Notes: generated by a model not told the origin, from the sequence alone. A stretch of 64,000 nt of DNA from Tubiluchus corallicola (GCA_030141605.1 JAQGDQ010000146.1:424433-488432); one strand, 5' to 3'; positions 44,831-57,091 are shown, counted from the first letter of the stretch. Translations and numbers: made by a program.

Positions 44831-45412
44831 GTTTTCAAGTGCTCGTATTAAAAAATCAATCCATATTTAGTACCACTTGAAGATCTAAGGTTTAACACTG
44901 GAGTTTGTCTAGAATAAGCTCTCTTTTTCTTACTCCTATAATTCTTGCAATTTTTAGGAATGTTACTATTGGGTGCATTTTCCAATCTTTGTCAAACTTT
45001 TGTCATCGTAAATTCGAGTGAATCAGATAGAAAAATCGAGTATTGGAACAGGTCTGTAGAGAAGAGAGGATTATACCGACTATAGAAATCTGCTATTGTT
45101 GGTCAGATTAAAGCTTTAGATGAGGAAATTAAATGTGCATAACTGCGTCGAGTGGTCGGTGAGAGTTACCAGACGCGCGGATTAATTTTTACAACGGTAG
45201 GAAAGGCGGTTAAATAAATCAATAGAATGTTCACAGTATGCTTATAAATTTTTCGGTGCTTCAAGTAAAATAGTCATTGATTCGTCAAATTAATTTGTTT
45301 ATTCTGTTGTTCCAATTAAGCGTACGTTGTATACTGGATTTTTGTATATCGACACCTGGGGCAGTAGATCATGACGAAAGAACGATCAGAACGAAAAGTT
45401 CATAATTTAGAC
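44831..45412. other. No recognisable content
   Basis: Nothing supportable. Confidence 0.5.
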
Positions 45413-46028
45413 TTAAAGCAAAACTGAATCCAATCTTAAACTGTAGGTCAAAATAATCTACTCTTTAAAATATTGAAATGATAATGCTATCTTTTCAAAA
45501 ATGACTTACGTGAAAGAGTTATTACCGTACAAACACAATTTCACGTTCGCGCCACTAGTTCTTCGCTGTTACGTGCATTTCGCCATTCGCTAGTTAGACG
45601 GGTACCAGCACCTGCATTTCGGAAACGCATTGCACAAAAACAGGTGCAGTACCTCTCCGTTTAGTTTGTGTTGAACTACACACGTTCGACAGCTCATGCG
45701 TGAGCACAGCGGTAGATTTGAAATTTGAATTTGATCTTAAAACTTGCCTAGTTTTAGTACAACACACTGAATTTCTTACAGTAGCACTGTATTTCAAATT
45801 TGCTTTCACAAACACGTGCAGCACGCCCGTGGAATATTTTTGCTGTTGAAAATTCTGTTAGTTTGTGATGTCATGAATAGTTGGGCTTGCTTGCTGTTAA
45901 TTAAGATTTTAATCTATTATTAAATTATCAGAAACGCTTTTCCAGTATTATTGGTGCTAAAATGTATACTTTTTTATCCAACTTGAAAATGGCGTAGGAT
46001 ATTAAAAAATCATCCTGTTTTCCTTTAA
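45413..46028 (+). mobile_element. Family A MITE, full copy
   Basis: TTAA at 45413-45416 and 46025-46028, 616 bp. Its right 297 bp and the following 218 bp of flank are duplicated at 41192-41705. Confidence 0.82.
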
Positions 46029-46246
46029 GCCAAAACGATAGTGTTTTTTAAATTACTCATGTCTCATCAATGTTAGTCATTAGTGTAAAATTAATCAAAC
46101 GAATTTTAAATGAAATAATCTTTGTGCATCCTTCGTTCCCGATCCCTGGGCGACGTTTGGAGACGTAAGTATAATCGTAAAAGACTATTAGAAAAAATAA
46201 CGCATGATTTTCATCCAGTGACATCTAAACTGGCGTTGATCAGATA
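45732..46246 (+). repeat. Segmental duplication, copy 2 of 2
   Basis: Counterpart of 41192-41705. The MITE is complete at its left here but not at 41192, so this is probably the donor locus. The homology stops abruptly at the left edge of the GCG-rich element that follows. Confidence 0.9.
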
Positions 46247-46675
46247 GCCGAAATGCGTAAAGTGGTATATGCGTGGCATCCAGATGCGTATGCGGATGCG
46301 TTTTCCAACTGCGGAATAGCTTGCGGGAAAAATCAATAGAAAACGACTGCGGAAAAAGAACAACGCGTACGCAGGCTGCATAAACGGGCGCATTGAAAAC
46401 ATTATAAACCGATTTCATCTATTCCGCACCCCCAAAACGCATACGCATCCGAATGGTACGTAAACGCCACTTTATGCGTTACCCACTTGCGGAATATCTG
46501 CGGAATAAAAAATCGGTAGGAAATAGATGCAGATAGAAATAGAGAACGACTGCGAAAAAGAACAACGCATACGCAGACTGCATAAACGGTTGCGTTGCAA
46601 ACAATATAAACCGGTTTTATCTATTCCGCATCTGCATACCGCAAACGCATTCCGCATACTACATGAACGCCACTT
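46247..46675. mobile_element. ATGCG-rich terminal-inverted-repeat element, two tandem units
   Basis: Two units 200 bp apart share GACTGCGGAAAAAGAACAAC, TACGCAG.CTGCATAAACGG and ATAAACCG.TTT.ATCTATTCCGCA. The outer left (ATGCGTAAAGTGGTATATGCG) and right (CATGAACGCCACTT) ends, and the left unit's own right end (ACGTAAACGCCACTTTATGCG), are inverted relatives. Base composition (CGCAT/ATGCG rich) is unlike its AT-rich surroundings. Probably a MITE duplicated head to tail. Confidence 0.55.
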
Positions 46676-46977
46676 GCTACAGAGATTTGACCACTGGCTA
46701 GTGGCTACATTTGGCAGCAGTGGCTGTATATTCGTATTAATGTGCAGTCATCTGTACTGAATATTGTAGAATTATATTTTCTTGCAATTAAAACATACTA
46801 TTATGGGACGATACCTTTAACTCACATTTTGTTTGCTACAGATAGACTGATAGTAGACGTAGCCGTATCGCCGTCTACTTATAACCTAACACCAATTAAT
46901 TTTGAGCTTTGATAATCTGTCCAATAAATTCGTATTTCGCTGATTATATTAATGGAATTTGTATCAAATTTTTTCAG

Positions 46978-47028
46978 GTAGCGATTCAATTTGGGATATT
47001 TGGTGGAATTATTACGATGGAATTAATG
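46978..47028 (+). CDS. Putative second exon of the secreted-protein gene
   Basis: Bounded by AAATTTTTTCAG (acceptor) and AATG|GTAAGT (donor at 47029), this 51-bp segment enters with two bases and leaves in phase 1. Joined to 38901 it reads on in frame. The peptide is GSDSIWDIWWNYYDGIN, unusually rich in Trp and Tyr. Both splice sites are strong and the phase is symmetric, which is uncommon by chance. Further exons would lie downstream, perhaps beyond the window; none was identified with confidence. The 8.1-kb intron would contain family A and B elements and the large ATC and 20-bp arrays. Confidence 0.4.
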
Positions 47029-47056
47029 GTAAGTTTTAGTTCATTTCAAAATTAAA

Positions 47057-47057
47057 G

Positions 47058-47138
<81 letters not shown>

Positions 47139-47345
47139 AATAATATTATCATCATCAACATCATCATCGTCGTCGTCGTCATCAACATAAATATAAACAT
47201 CAACATCAACATCAACATCAACATCAACATCAACATCAACATCAACATCAACATCAACATCAACATCATCATCATCATCATCATCATCATCAACATCAAC
47301 ATCATTAACATCATAATCATCATCATCAATATCATTATCATTACA
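47057..47345. repeat. Compound TTA / CATCAA / ATC microsatellite
   Basis: (TTA) runs 47057-47135, then ATC and GTC triplets, then (CATCAA)n about 47185-47268, then (ATC)n and mixed CAT/CAA to 47345. It abuts the 3' end of the minus-strand LINE fragment at 47346, whose terminal repeat (read on the minus strand as GATAATGATATTGATGATGA) has the same motif. Confidence 0.92.
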
Positions 47346-47930
47346 AGTCTTTTATTCAAAAATATATTGTACAATTTATACACTTACATAAACAAAGAGA
47401 CATACATACAAAAGCTGAAAAATTGACCTAGCCCTCAGTTTACAGGGTAAAGTAGTGGTCATTTGAAATGAAGACCCGTTTCGTCTTTCATACATAGCAG
47501 ATATAAATAAAGATACGTCATAAATAATTGACTGCTCGCACATGTACATTAATTATACATTAATAAAGTATTACACAAATAATAATGTCTGACATATTAG
47601 GCTGGCAAGAGCAAATTTTTTTCTTGTCTTTGAAACAACAAGTAACAACGATGAATCGTTACATTACATCTATACAAAATATGATGACGTGAACACAATA
47701 TGCATTTTTACATATTTACACATTAACACAGCATGTTATTAGATTTTTGTTTTTTTACAAGATATTTGATTGGATCAAATCATTTCTTATTTTCTTTAAT
47801 AGCTGTTTGATTCTGTCATTGCGACAGTCGTATATGTTTCTTACTTGTCGAGGCCGAATTATATTTGTCAACTCATTTCTTGTATTAAAATCCACCAAAT
47901 CACAGTCAAAAATTAAACCGTGAAGCTATC
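47346..47930 (-). pseudogene. LINE-like 3' fragment with short C-terminal frame
   Basis: On the minus strand, about 53 codons (47758-47916) read FDCDLVDFNTRNELTNIIRP, RQVRNIYDCRNDRIKQLLKK and IRNDLIQSNIL, then stop. About 400 bp of 3' UTR ends in TTTTTGAATAAAAGACTTGT and the microsatellite tail. The layout matches a 5'-truncated non-LTR element. The protein piece is not one I can assign to a clade. Confidence 0.4.
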
Positions 47931-48369
47931 AAAATTTAAGGAGTATATCCACTGCACTGCAAAGTAGAATGATTACAGGATGTAACGTGTTCGTATTTGT
48001 GTCAAAAAACCAATCTCTGTTTGCACTTTTCAAGATTTTTATGAGTTTTCAGTGTATGACTGCACAGACCTGATGCTCGACACGAACTCATAACTTTCAC
48101 AATTCTCTCACGCTTGACCAAACACTTCCTTGAATGACACATTTGAAAAAGTCTGTAAGGTTTAAGAGCGGCTAGCTTGCATGAATGGAATACAAAAGAT
48201 GCGTTTTCACATAAAACAAGGTTATAACGTGGAAGCCAGTGGTGTGATGTGACAGGAGGAGTGAATGAAGTGTAATTTGTAGCGATGCACGAATCATAAA
48301 AAAACTCGCTCGGTAGACGGGTGAAGATTCAATTTGCACAGTGTTTCATTTCAACAAAGCTTTGTAATT

Positions 48370-48840
48370 GTTGTTATTGTTGTTGCTGTTGCTGTTGTTG
48401 TTGTTGCTGCTGCTGTTGTTGTTGTTGCTGCTGTTGCTACGGCTGCTGTTATTATCGCAGTTGTTGTTGTTGTTGTTGCTGCTGCTGTTACTATGGCTGC
48501 TGTTATTATCGCAGTTGTCGTTGCTGTTGTTGTTGTTCTTGTTGCTGCTGCTGCTGTTATTGTCGCTCTTGTTGTTGTTGTCGTTGTTGTTGTTGTTGCT
48601 GTTGCTGCTGCTGCTGCATTTGTTGTTGCTGTTATTGTCGGTGTTGTTTTTGTTGTTGTTGTTGTTGTTTTTGTCGTTGTTGTTGTTACTGTTGCTGCTG
48701 CTGCTGCTGTTGTTGTTGTTGTTGTTGTTATTGTTGTTGCTGTTGCTACTGCTGCTGTTATTGTCGGTTCTCTTGTTGTTGTTGTTGTCGCTGTTGTCAC
48801 TGTTGTTGTTATTGTTGTTGTTGTTGTCGTTGTTTGTTGC
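48370..48840. repeat. 470-bp GTT/GCT trinucleotide tract
   Basis: Mixed (GTT)n and (GCT)n with TAT/CGC interruptions. The block TGCTGTTATTATCGCAGTTG is repeated (about 48442 and 48497), showing internal duplication. Long Leu-, Val/Ala-, Cys- and Asn-rich frames are artefacts. Confidence 0.95.
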
Positions 48841-48841
48841 T

Positions 48842-49750
48842 GTTGTCATCCTCGTTGTCATTCTCACACTCGTTCAGTTGAACGAGTTAAATAAGCCAAG
48901 ACTTGTACCTGGTAAAGTGTAAAAGCTGGTGGATGAAAACTAGTTAATTCACTGATTAAAAAGCAATTACTATTTTTGAATTAACACCTAAATGACTAAT
49001 TTTTGCATAAACACAGTTAAACACAACATTAGAATAACTGAACTTCTAAGCAAACTTTAGAAATTTCTCAACACGTACCTTCACACAGCTTGACTTCACA
49101 GCATTCACGCTGCCCAGCATTCACCAGCTTACGTCATTTTTTCAAATATCCGGCATCAACGTTCGTTTCGCAGGAGATGAGAAATATTCAAATTTCTTTT
49201 ACATTTTTAAGTAAAGCATTCTGTGCGCGTAACTTGTGTCGTGATTTCAATATATTTAAGGGACATTAAAATGCAATAAATGTTGTTCTAGGGTCGGTTC
49301 TTCCTTTAACGATGGAATTGCACTGCATCAGCATCCCCGCATACGAGCTGCAATCAAATTTAAAGCGTTTAATCAGTACCGTAATGAAACCATTTCCAAG
49401 CCGCTTCACGTTAATTCAATAATGAAGAACACGTAGCAGCTCATTGATTGTCTCGTCGGCTAGTATAATGCGCTTATAATTAAATGCATTAGCAGAAAAT
49501 ACGCCACATGCGACGCGAACAATAATATGCAAATAAATGCGATTAACCGAAAGCCTGAAGGATCAAAATTCACATGAAATTATTGCAAAAAGTGCAAATG
49601 GAAAGATAGATTCACTCAAGCTTGGTTAAATATCAAATGGAAAAGGACAGTCTTCATAGTTGAAGTTATTGTGCAAAGAAATTAAAAATTTGATGATTCA
49701 CAGTTTGAAAATAAGTAAAAGAGAAACGACTATTAAAAGAGAAATTGTTA
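48842..49750. other. No recognisable content
   Basis: A stretch at 49291-49380 following TTGTTCTAG is open (GSVLPLTMELHCISIPAYEL) and phase-compatible with the exon at 46978, but its donor is weak and I do not call it. Confidence 0.45.
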
Positions 49751-49754
49751 TTTC

Positions 49755-50078
<324 letters not shown>

Positions 50079-50179
50079 GCAATACATTATGTTATTTACA
50101 ATTATTGAAGTGGAACCTATATTTTTATTTGCTAGTGTTGGTACTGTGTAGGATATTAAAATTATTTGATATGAACCAA

Positions 50180-51232
50180 TGAGCGTTTTCACAGTTCCAA
50201 CGATTGATGACGATCGTTATTTTCTTCTTCCAATGACGTCATTCGTCTTGAAGAAACGTAGCGCATTGTCAAGCCCAGTCAAAAGTATAATAGGTTTTTA
50301 CAAGAAGAGTAGAAAGCTAATTTTGTAATATTTTTGCATGAACATTAAGTAAACTGTAGAAGTTTGAATTAGTTTAATTAGCGTGTACTTACGGAAAGCC
50401 ACGACACAGTTACGAAAACTCACGAAGTCTCCCAGTTATCTCCTGATTTTCAAGTGAATTGCTGCAACCACCACACCTGAAAAATTTCTGTTCAGAAGTA
50501 GTGAATCTTATATTTATGCTTTATAGGCAGTTCTTTGCAAATTTCTTTGTTATATTTTTCTAAGTTTGAGTGATGACAGTAAAATAAACCCAACATGCCG
50601 AGAGAGTTGTTCTTTCCTTTAAATTCAAGGTGTAAAGAAGCTGCAGCAGGATAACTGATGATTTATGTGGCTTCTCGTTTGTCCCAGCGTCGATCTTCAA
50701 TGAAGCCATTTGTATTTAGATGCATCATCAGGCATTCTGTTTGGTTTTTAAACTCGCTACTAAGCTGCTAATAAAGCTTTAATCCAGGCTCGTAGGAAAC
50801 TGTTTGCCAAGAAGCTTAGAAACATTTTCCTTACCGAATGTAACGTTAAGCTGCGAAAATGCAGGGCAGAAAAATGTAATTAAATTTTATTTTGCCGTCC
50901 TTGTTCAAAGTAAGCCAGATTTATTGCGCTTGAAAGATTTCCGGTCTTGCAGTCTCATACAGTGGTTGCCAGTTTAGTGATTGTTTGTTGATTATGTGTT
51001 TGTTTGTTTGTTTGTTCGTTCGCACGTTGTTTTCTGGTTTGACTAGTTCGTTGCGAGGTTGACTGATTTTGACGTGTTTGACTAACGCAGTTGATTGACT
51101 GGACACTAGGTGCGGTCGAAGAAATATTAATTGTTTCTGATCTAATATGTAAGTGTTTTCTAAATGGGAAGAAAAATCTAAAAATTATCGTTGAGTACAA
51201 AACAAAATTACCAAGGTCAAATAAAAAGTCTG
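50180..51232. other. Family B fragment (50180-50219), then no recognisable content
   Basis: GAGCGTTTTCACAGTTCCAA and CGATTGATGACGATCG at 50181-50217 match the left end of family B; the rest of that element is missing. A (TTTG) run at 50990-51016 is the only other item. Confidence 0.5.
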
Positions 51233-51828
51233 TTGAAGGAAGACAGGATGATTTTTCACACTAGCTCATTTTCAAGTCTGATAGAAAGCATACATTTTAA
51301 CACCAACAATGCTGCAAAATCGTTTCTGATACTTAAATAATATATTAAAAACTTAATTAACGGCGGGCGAGCCCAACTATTGATAACATCACAAACTAAC
51401 ATAATTTTCAACAGCAAAAATATTCCACGAGCGTGTTGCACGTGTTTGTGAAAGAGAAAATTGAAGTACAGTGCTACTGTAAGATATTCAGTGTGTTGTA
51501 CTAAAACTAGGCAAGTTTTAAGATAAAAATTCAAATTTCAAATTTACCACTGTGCTCACGCATGAGCTGTCGAACGTGTGTAGTTCGTCACAAACTAACA
51601 CATCTGAACTGAGAGGTACAGCACCTGATTTTTGCGAAATGCACTTTTCCGAAATGCAGGCGCTAGTGCCCGTCTAACTAGTGAATGGCGAAAAGCATGT
51701 AACAGCGAAGAACTAGTGGCGCGAACGTGAAATTGTGTTTGTGTGGTAATAATTCTTTCACGTAAGTGATTTTTTAAAAAAATAGTATGTTTTATTTCAA
51801 TATTTTGAAGAACTGTTTTGACATCTGG
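51233..51828 (-). mobile_element. Family A MITE, reversed copy with damaged ends
   Basis: It begins TTGAAGGAAGACAGG (one change from TTAA) and runs through the whole family body. It stops at TTGAAGAACTGTTTTGAC, lacking the last 25 bp or so. Confidence 0.75.
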
Positions 51829-52383
51829 TTTGCTCTAACACGGTAAAGCGTTCCTGGGTAAATTCTGTCAGACAATGAATTTACCGACGGCATAATGTCA
51901 GGCATGTGTTATCATACCTTCCAGTCAAATTTTGCATAGTTTCAGCATTTGAATAAATCCTTGTAAGTGTCAAATCGAGTACGAAGCTACGATATCTGGC
52001 AATATAAGTCAGTTTTTCAAACACGGTACGAATTTCAATATTTATTCGCATCGTCAGCCTTGTTAGCCGATTTTCAGAAACGAATACAAGTTCTTTAAAA
52101 ACAGCGTTTTGGCATTAGTAGTCTCAGCGCGTCTCTCCAAAGCTTCGTTACCCAGCTATTTGTGAAGCCACTGTAAGGATTTTCAGGGCATCCTATTCGG
52201 TGCTCTTTTTGTTATACAGTAAGTTATGGTTGTTACTCAAAAAGCACGAGTTGTCGTTCACGTATTTGCTGAATTTTGTGCAAAAAACGTCTGAGAGCTT
52301 CTCCTTACAGTAGATGTCTTCATTTTATAAAAACTGTTTAGGTGTTTATTGTGACATAGGATAATCTAACGTTTCACAGTTTT
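51829..52383. other. No recognisable content
   Basis: Nothing supportable. Confidence 0.5.
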
Positions 52384-52990
52384 CACAAGAAAAGGGGTAC
52401 CTGAAGTAGGTTTCAGAAAAATCGCATTAAAAATTATATCACTTTGTAGCAATTTTATGCGTATATCGTGCTCGCGTTGAGAGGAATTTTTGTTTGTTTT
52501 CATTTTACATCTCCCGCAATACTGTTCCGAGGGCGCCATTACATGACGTCACTACGCCACGTAAATCAGGGGAAGGAAAGGCAATGTTAAATTATGAGCT
52601 TAAAAACTTTCTGTGCAAATTTATGTTACTTACCTTATTGCTTTCTTGCTGGAAAGACTTATATAACTAAAAAGAAAATTATTAATTATTTAAAATGTTT
52701 TCAGCAAGTGGTAAAATGTCGCTGACTCACTCTCCAGGGTGCGCCACTCACTAACCAAAAACGTATTTTTAATCTTATTGACAAGATACAGTAATTTAAA
52801 ATTTTACTCATTTACTCATTAGTGACATGTGTGCTACAAATGCTCTGATTATCTTTTCAAAGTTTACACAATGTTATCTAAACTTGTTTCAAACGTCTTA
52901 TCGTCAAAATGGCTGCATCTAACAGTCACCGCGGGAGTTTAAATTTACATGTTTTATACAGCGTTACTGCCAACGCAAGCCCTCTATGCT
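52384..52990 (+). mobile_element. Family C element, copy C3
   Basis: It begins CACAAGAAAAGGGGTACCTG, then AAGTAGGTTTCAG, and shares CGCCATTACATGACGTCAC, GGTAAAATGTCGCTG and GACAAGATACAGTAATTTAA with the other copies. It is truncated at the far end. Confidence 0.7.
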
Positions 52991-53334
52991 AGTATAGTTG
53001 TCCAAACCTGGTTAGAAACGCATTAAAGCAAATACAAACATTTAAAAATTGAGGTGAATTATGCATGGCTACCAGAAATAGATGATGTAGAATGCAATAA
53101 CTCTGCCGATACCACTGTTGACACCACTGTCGCCATCGCCATAGCACCATCACCATTAATTCACTAATACCTGACTCAATACTAACATCCCTGCAGGATT
53201 TCCCTGCTCTGAAAACCATAAACTGCCAATTTACCATTGCCGTAACCAAAGCTGCTATCACTGGGGCTTGTTAGAGATGTATATATGAATGTTGATGAAT
53301 ATGTAGATGTAGGGCTGATTTTGATGTAGGTGAA

Positions 53335-53705
53335 AATAAATACAGATATAGATATATATGTAGTTAGATATATAGACATGGACATAGACATAGACATTGA
53401 CATAGACATAGACACAGACATAGACATGGACATAGGCATAGACATAGACATAGACATAGACATAGACATAGACATAGACATAGACATAGACATAGACATA
53501 GACATAGACATAGACATGGAGATAGACAGGGACATAGACATGGACATAGTCATGGACATAAATGTAGACATCGACGTTGACGTACACATAGACATATTAA
53601 TAGACACAGGCATTGACATGGACATAGACATAGACATAGACACAGGCATAGACGTAGATATGGACATGGGCATAGACAAAGTCATAGATATAGACACAGG
53701 CAAAG
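53335..53705. repeat. (GACATA)n hexanucleotide array
   Basis: About 60 units of GACATA with GACACA, GACATG and GACGTA variants; pure in 53440-53515. Stop-free frames (Met-Ser, Asp-Ile, Tyr-Val repeats) exist on both strands and are artefacts. Confidence 0.95.
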
Positions 53706-54274
53706 ATAGAGATCTTTTTGTGAGTACGTATTTATTAATAATGGAGTTCGTCAGGGATTCATTCTTATCGGAAATGGCACCGTGTTAAATAAACATTTTT
53801 CGCTAGAGTTCACAAAGTAATAGGGTGCCCTACCATCTATTTACATCAGAGTGAATCTTTGTTTAAGAACCTTTGCCCATAACCACTGTACGTTTCAAGG
53901 GACTGTGCCATTGCCAAAAATGCGCCAAATTGGGATATAATTTCCGTAACTATAGCATAGCTGAACATTCTGTCACACGAAGTAACATGGCTTACGTTCA
54001 CATTTCTACAGCCTGCAGTCAGCGCCACCTAAATCTTCTCAACTGTTACAGAGTACAACTTAACTGTTGTACAATTCAATACACGATAACTGTTGTACTT
54101 CCAAATCGGAGGAAACTAACGAAAAAATGAGGAGAACAAAAGAGGTGAAGATCCGACACTAAAACTGCAAAATGTTTAGGGGCACAGATTTGCAACATAT
54201 CATTGCAAAATGCGCATCTGCAGTTTTGTTGACTGTGCTATGAAAAAACTACTGGTTGAGTAGACCACGACAAC
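53706..54274. other. No recognisable content
   Basis: Short frames near 53846-54130 have no motif. Confidence 0.45.
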
Positions 54275-54901
54275 ACCATGTCTTGAAATTTTATACCACT
54301 TACATACTGCCTTTTGTATGCAGCGCTTGCGTCGGCAGTAATGCTGTATAAAACATGTAAATTTAAACTCCCGCGAAGACGCGTGAGGCACAGCCATTTT
54401 AATGGAAGGTTCTTTGAAACGAGTTTAGATAACACTGAATAAAATTTGAAAAATAACCAGAGCATTCGTAGTAAACATGTTACTAAGTAAAATTTTAAAT
54501 TAATGTATCTTATCAATAAGATTAAAAATACCGTTTTGGCTAGTGAGTGGTGCACCCTGGAGGGTGAGCCAGCGACATTTTACCAATTGGTGAAAACATT
54601 ATAAATTATAATTTCTAGTTACAAAAGTCATTCCAGTAGATAAGCAAAATGCTAAGTAATATAACTTTGCATGTAAAGTTCTTTTGGACATAGTTTAACA
54701 TTTCCTTTTTTACCCTGATTTACGTTGTGCGTATGTGATGGCGCGGGGTTGGAACAGTGCTGCAGGAGATTTAAAATGAAAACAAACAAAAAGTTCCTTC
54801 AACACGAGTACGATATATCCATAAAATTGCAGTAAAGTAATATAATTTTTAAGGCGATTTTTCTGAAACCTACTTCAGGTACCCCTTTTCTCGGCCTTTA
54901 A
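54275..54901 (-). mobile_element. Family C element, copy C4
   Basis: Reversed copy from CTTGAAATTTTATACCACTT to CCCCTTTTCTCGGCCTTTAA (TTAA at 54898-54901). About 627 bp, the same extent as C1, so the family's full length is about 630 bp. Confidence 0.7.
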
Positions 54902-55470
54902 ATTTAAAATACCGTGGATGACAAAACATTGGATGCTTTAGTCACTTGATTAACCGCGTCTGCTATTTAAAACCGCTTAAAGTTAATCACTCAGGTAAGC
55001 CTTTACAGTTAAGCCATCGTGATACAGCAGGGAACAATGTACTGACTGCATTATTGGAGGGATAATTAAACGATAGCACTGACAGATTTCATTTAGGCTT
55101 AAGAGCAGTCACTGGCCTGCCCCTTAGGTACTCGACGACGTAGACAGCAACACGACACGAATTCTCAATCACACTCACAAATCAAATCAAGCAATTTGTA
55201 ATTTGGAAAAGAATTCTGTTAGTTGGAAGAAATTCACCGCACGACGGCAGGAAACCGTTGCAATTTATGCATCAGTGTTGAGCAACAGTCTGCCTTGAAT
55301 AAATCATTTAGTTTTCCAGTGGACGTGAAGCCATTTTGTTTCAAGTTATGTTGTTCTTGAGACAGAAATGTTGTTTCGTTTTGCCTTGTATTGCGGGTTG
55401 AAGTTGTAGCTGAAGCCAACTCATGCCACGTTCCGTTCTTTCTTAATAAAAGTCTGGAGATTTTTTTACG
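54902..55470. other. No recognisable content
   Basis: Nothing supportable. Confidence 0.45.
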
Positions 55471-55479
55471 TTACTTTAT

Positions 55480-56345
55480 CTTGCAGCGGCTGGAGCCATC
55501 TTGTTTTGCTTTCATTGTTTTTCATTTTTTTAGGTGGAACTATTTTGTTTTATGTTTTACTCTTTTACAAGTGGAGCCATCTTGTTTTACGTTTCATTGG
55601 TTTTGCAGCTGGAGTCTCATTGTCATGTAGCCAGAACCTTCTTGATTTAATTTGATTGTCTTGCAGATGGAGCCATCTTGTTTTACGTTTCATTGTCTTG
55701 CAGCCAGAGCTTTCTTGATTTAATTTCATTGTCTTTCAGCTGGAGTCATCTTGTTTTACGTTTCATTGTTTTGCAGCTGGAGCCATCTTGTTTTACGTTT
55801 CATTGATTTGCAGCTGGAGTTTCATTGTCTTGCAGCCTGAGCCTTCTTGATTTAATTTCATTGTCTTGCAGCTAGAGCCATCTTGTTTTACGTTTCATTG
55901 TTTTGCAGCTGGAGTTTCATTGTCTTGCAGCCAGAGCCTTCTTGATTTAATTTCATTGTCTTGCACCTAGAGCCATCTTGTTTTACGTTTTGCAGCTGGA
56001 GTTTCATTGTCTTGCAGCTAGAGCCTTCTTGATTTAATTTCATTGTCTTGCAGCTGGAGTCATCTAATCATACATTTCATTGTTCGGCATCTGAAAACAA
56101 TTTACTTCGTTTTCCCATTGTCTTGAAAGGGAATCCATCTTATTTTGCGCTTATTTTGTGTGTACTTGGAGCCATCTTGTTTTGCGTTTCATTGTCCTGT
56201 ACTTGGAGCCATCTAGTCTTACATTTCATTGTTCGGCATCAGGAAACACTTTATTTCGTCCTCCCATTGTCTTGAAAGGGAAGCCATCTTGTTTTGCGCT
56301 TATTTTGTGTCTACTTGGAGCCATCTTGTTTCACATTCCTTTTTG
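55480..56345 (+). repeat. About 40-bp tandem array resembling repeated splice acceptors
   Basis: Roughly 20 diverged units built from TTTCATTGTCTTGCAGCTGG, then AGCCATCTTGTTTTACG or AGCCTTCTTGATTTAA. Nearly every unit carries TTGTCTTGCAG or TTGTTTTGCAG, a pyrimidine-rich tract ending in CAG. The last 250 bp contain a longer unit (about 175 bp, starting near 56050 and 56225) with CTTGAAAGGGAAGCCATC. Confidence 0.88.
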
Positions 56346-56855
56346 TCACTGGATCTATGGTGTTTAAATTTCACTGAATTTAAGTTTTACGTGGACTTAC
56401 TTTGGCACAAAGTTTGATACACTGGATACCAAAAAAATCAACTTTTGTATTTCATTTGAGTTTTTTAGATATTTATTGAGAAATAGATTACTAAACGAAG
56501 GATCGAATTGCTACTACTCTTATAATTTTGTTGTAAAATGTTTTATCAAATTCTGGTCCATTGGAAAGGAAAAATAGATTCGTATCGCGTTTGAAATGAA
56601 AATGGAACGCCAACACATTTCCTGTAGAATTTTCCACAAGATTCCCTCACGAGACGTGAAGCTGACTCGTAATTCGACAATGACATGTTTGCTGCATAAA
56701 TCTGTCTAAAACTCTTGCAATGCGAGAAATTTATAATCAGAACACGAGCGCCTGTAAATTTATTTAATTAAATAGCAGTCGTAAATAAACGCGGAACGAA
56801 GACGCATAGTTTTAAAGTGTAAACTGACTTTGCTGGTCAGCTCAGATAATGTTAA
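56346..56855. other. No recognisable content
   Basis: Nothing supportable. Confidence 0.45.
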
Positions 56856-57091
56856 TAAACCCTTTCACAGTTTCAGCGATTGATGATGATCGTGAAAAGG
56901 TCAAATGTTAAATGTACCAGAAAATGCATTTGCGTGCACTTGACAATGCCTCGCAGCTCATGCTATTGTAATAGTAACAGTTTTAACAGCTGGCTAGAAT
57001 CTTACCTAGTTCATTTTTTTTGTTCTCAAACAAGACCCTGCTAGTAAATCACTCCACGCTCAGACTAATGCATAATTAAGTAGTAAAGTCA
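56856..57091 (+). mobile_element. Family B MITE, 5' part
   Basis: TA at 56856, then AACCCTTTCACAGTTTCAGC and GATGATGATCGTGAAAAGG. It breaks off after AATGCATAATTAAGTAGTAAAG. Confidence 0.7.
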
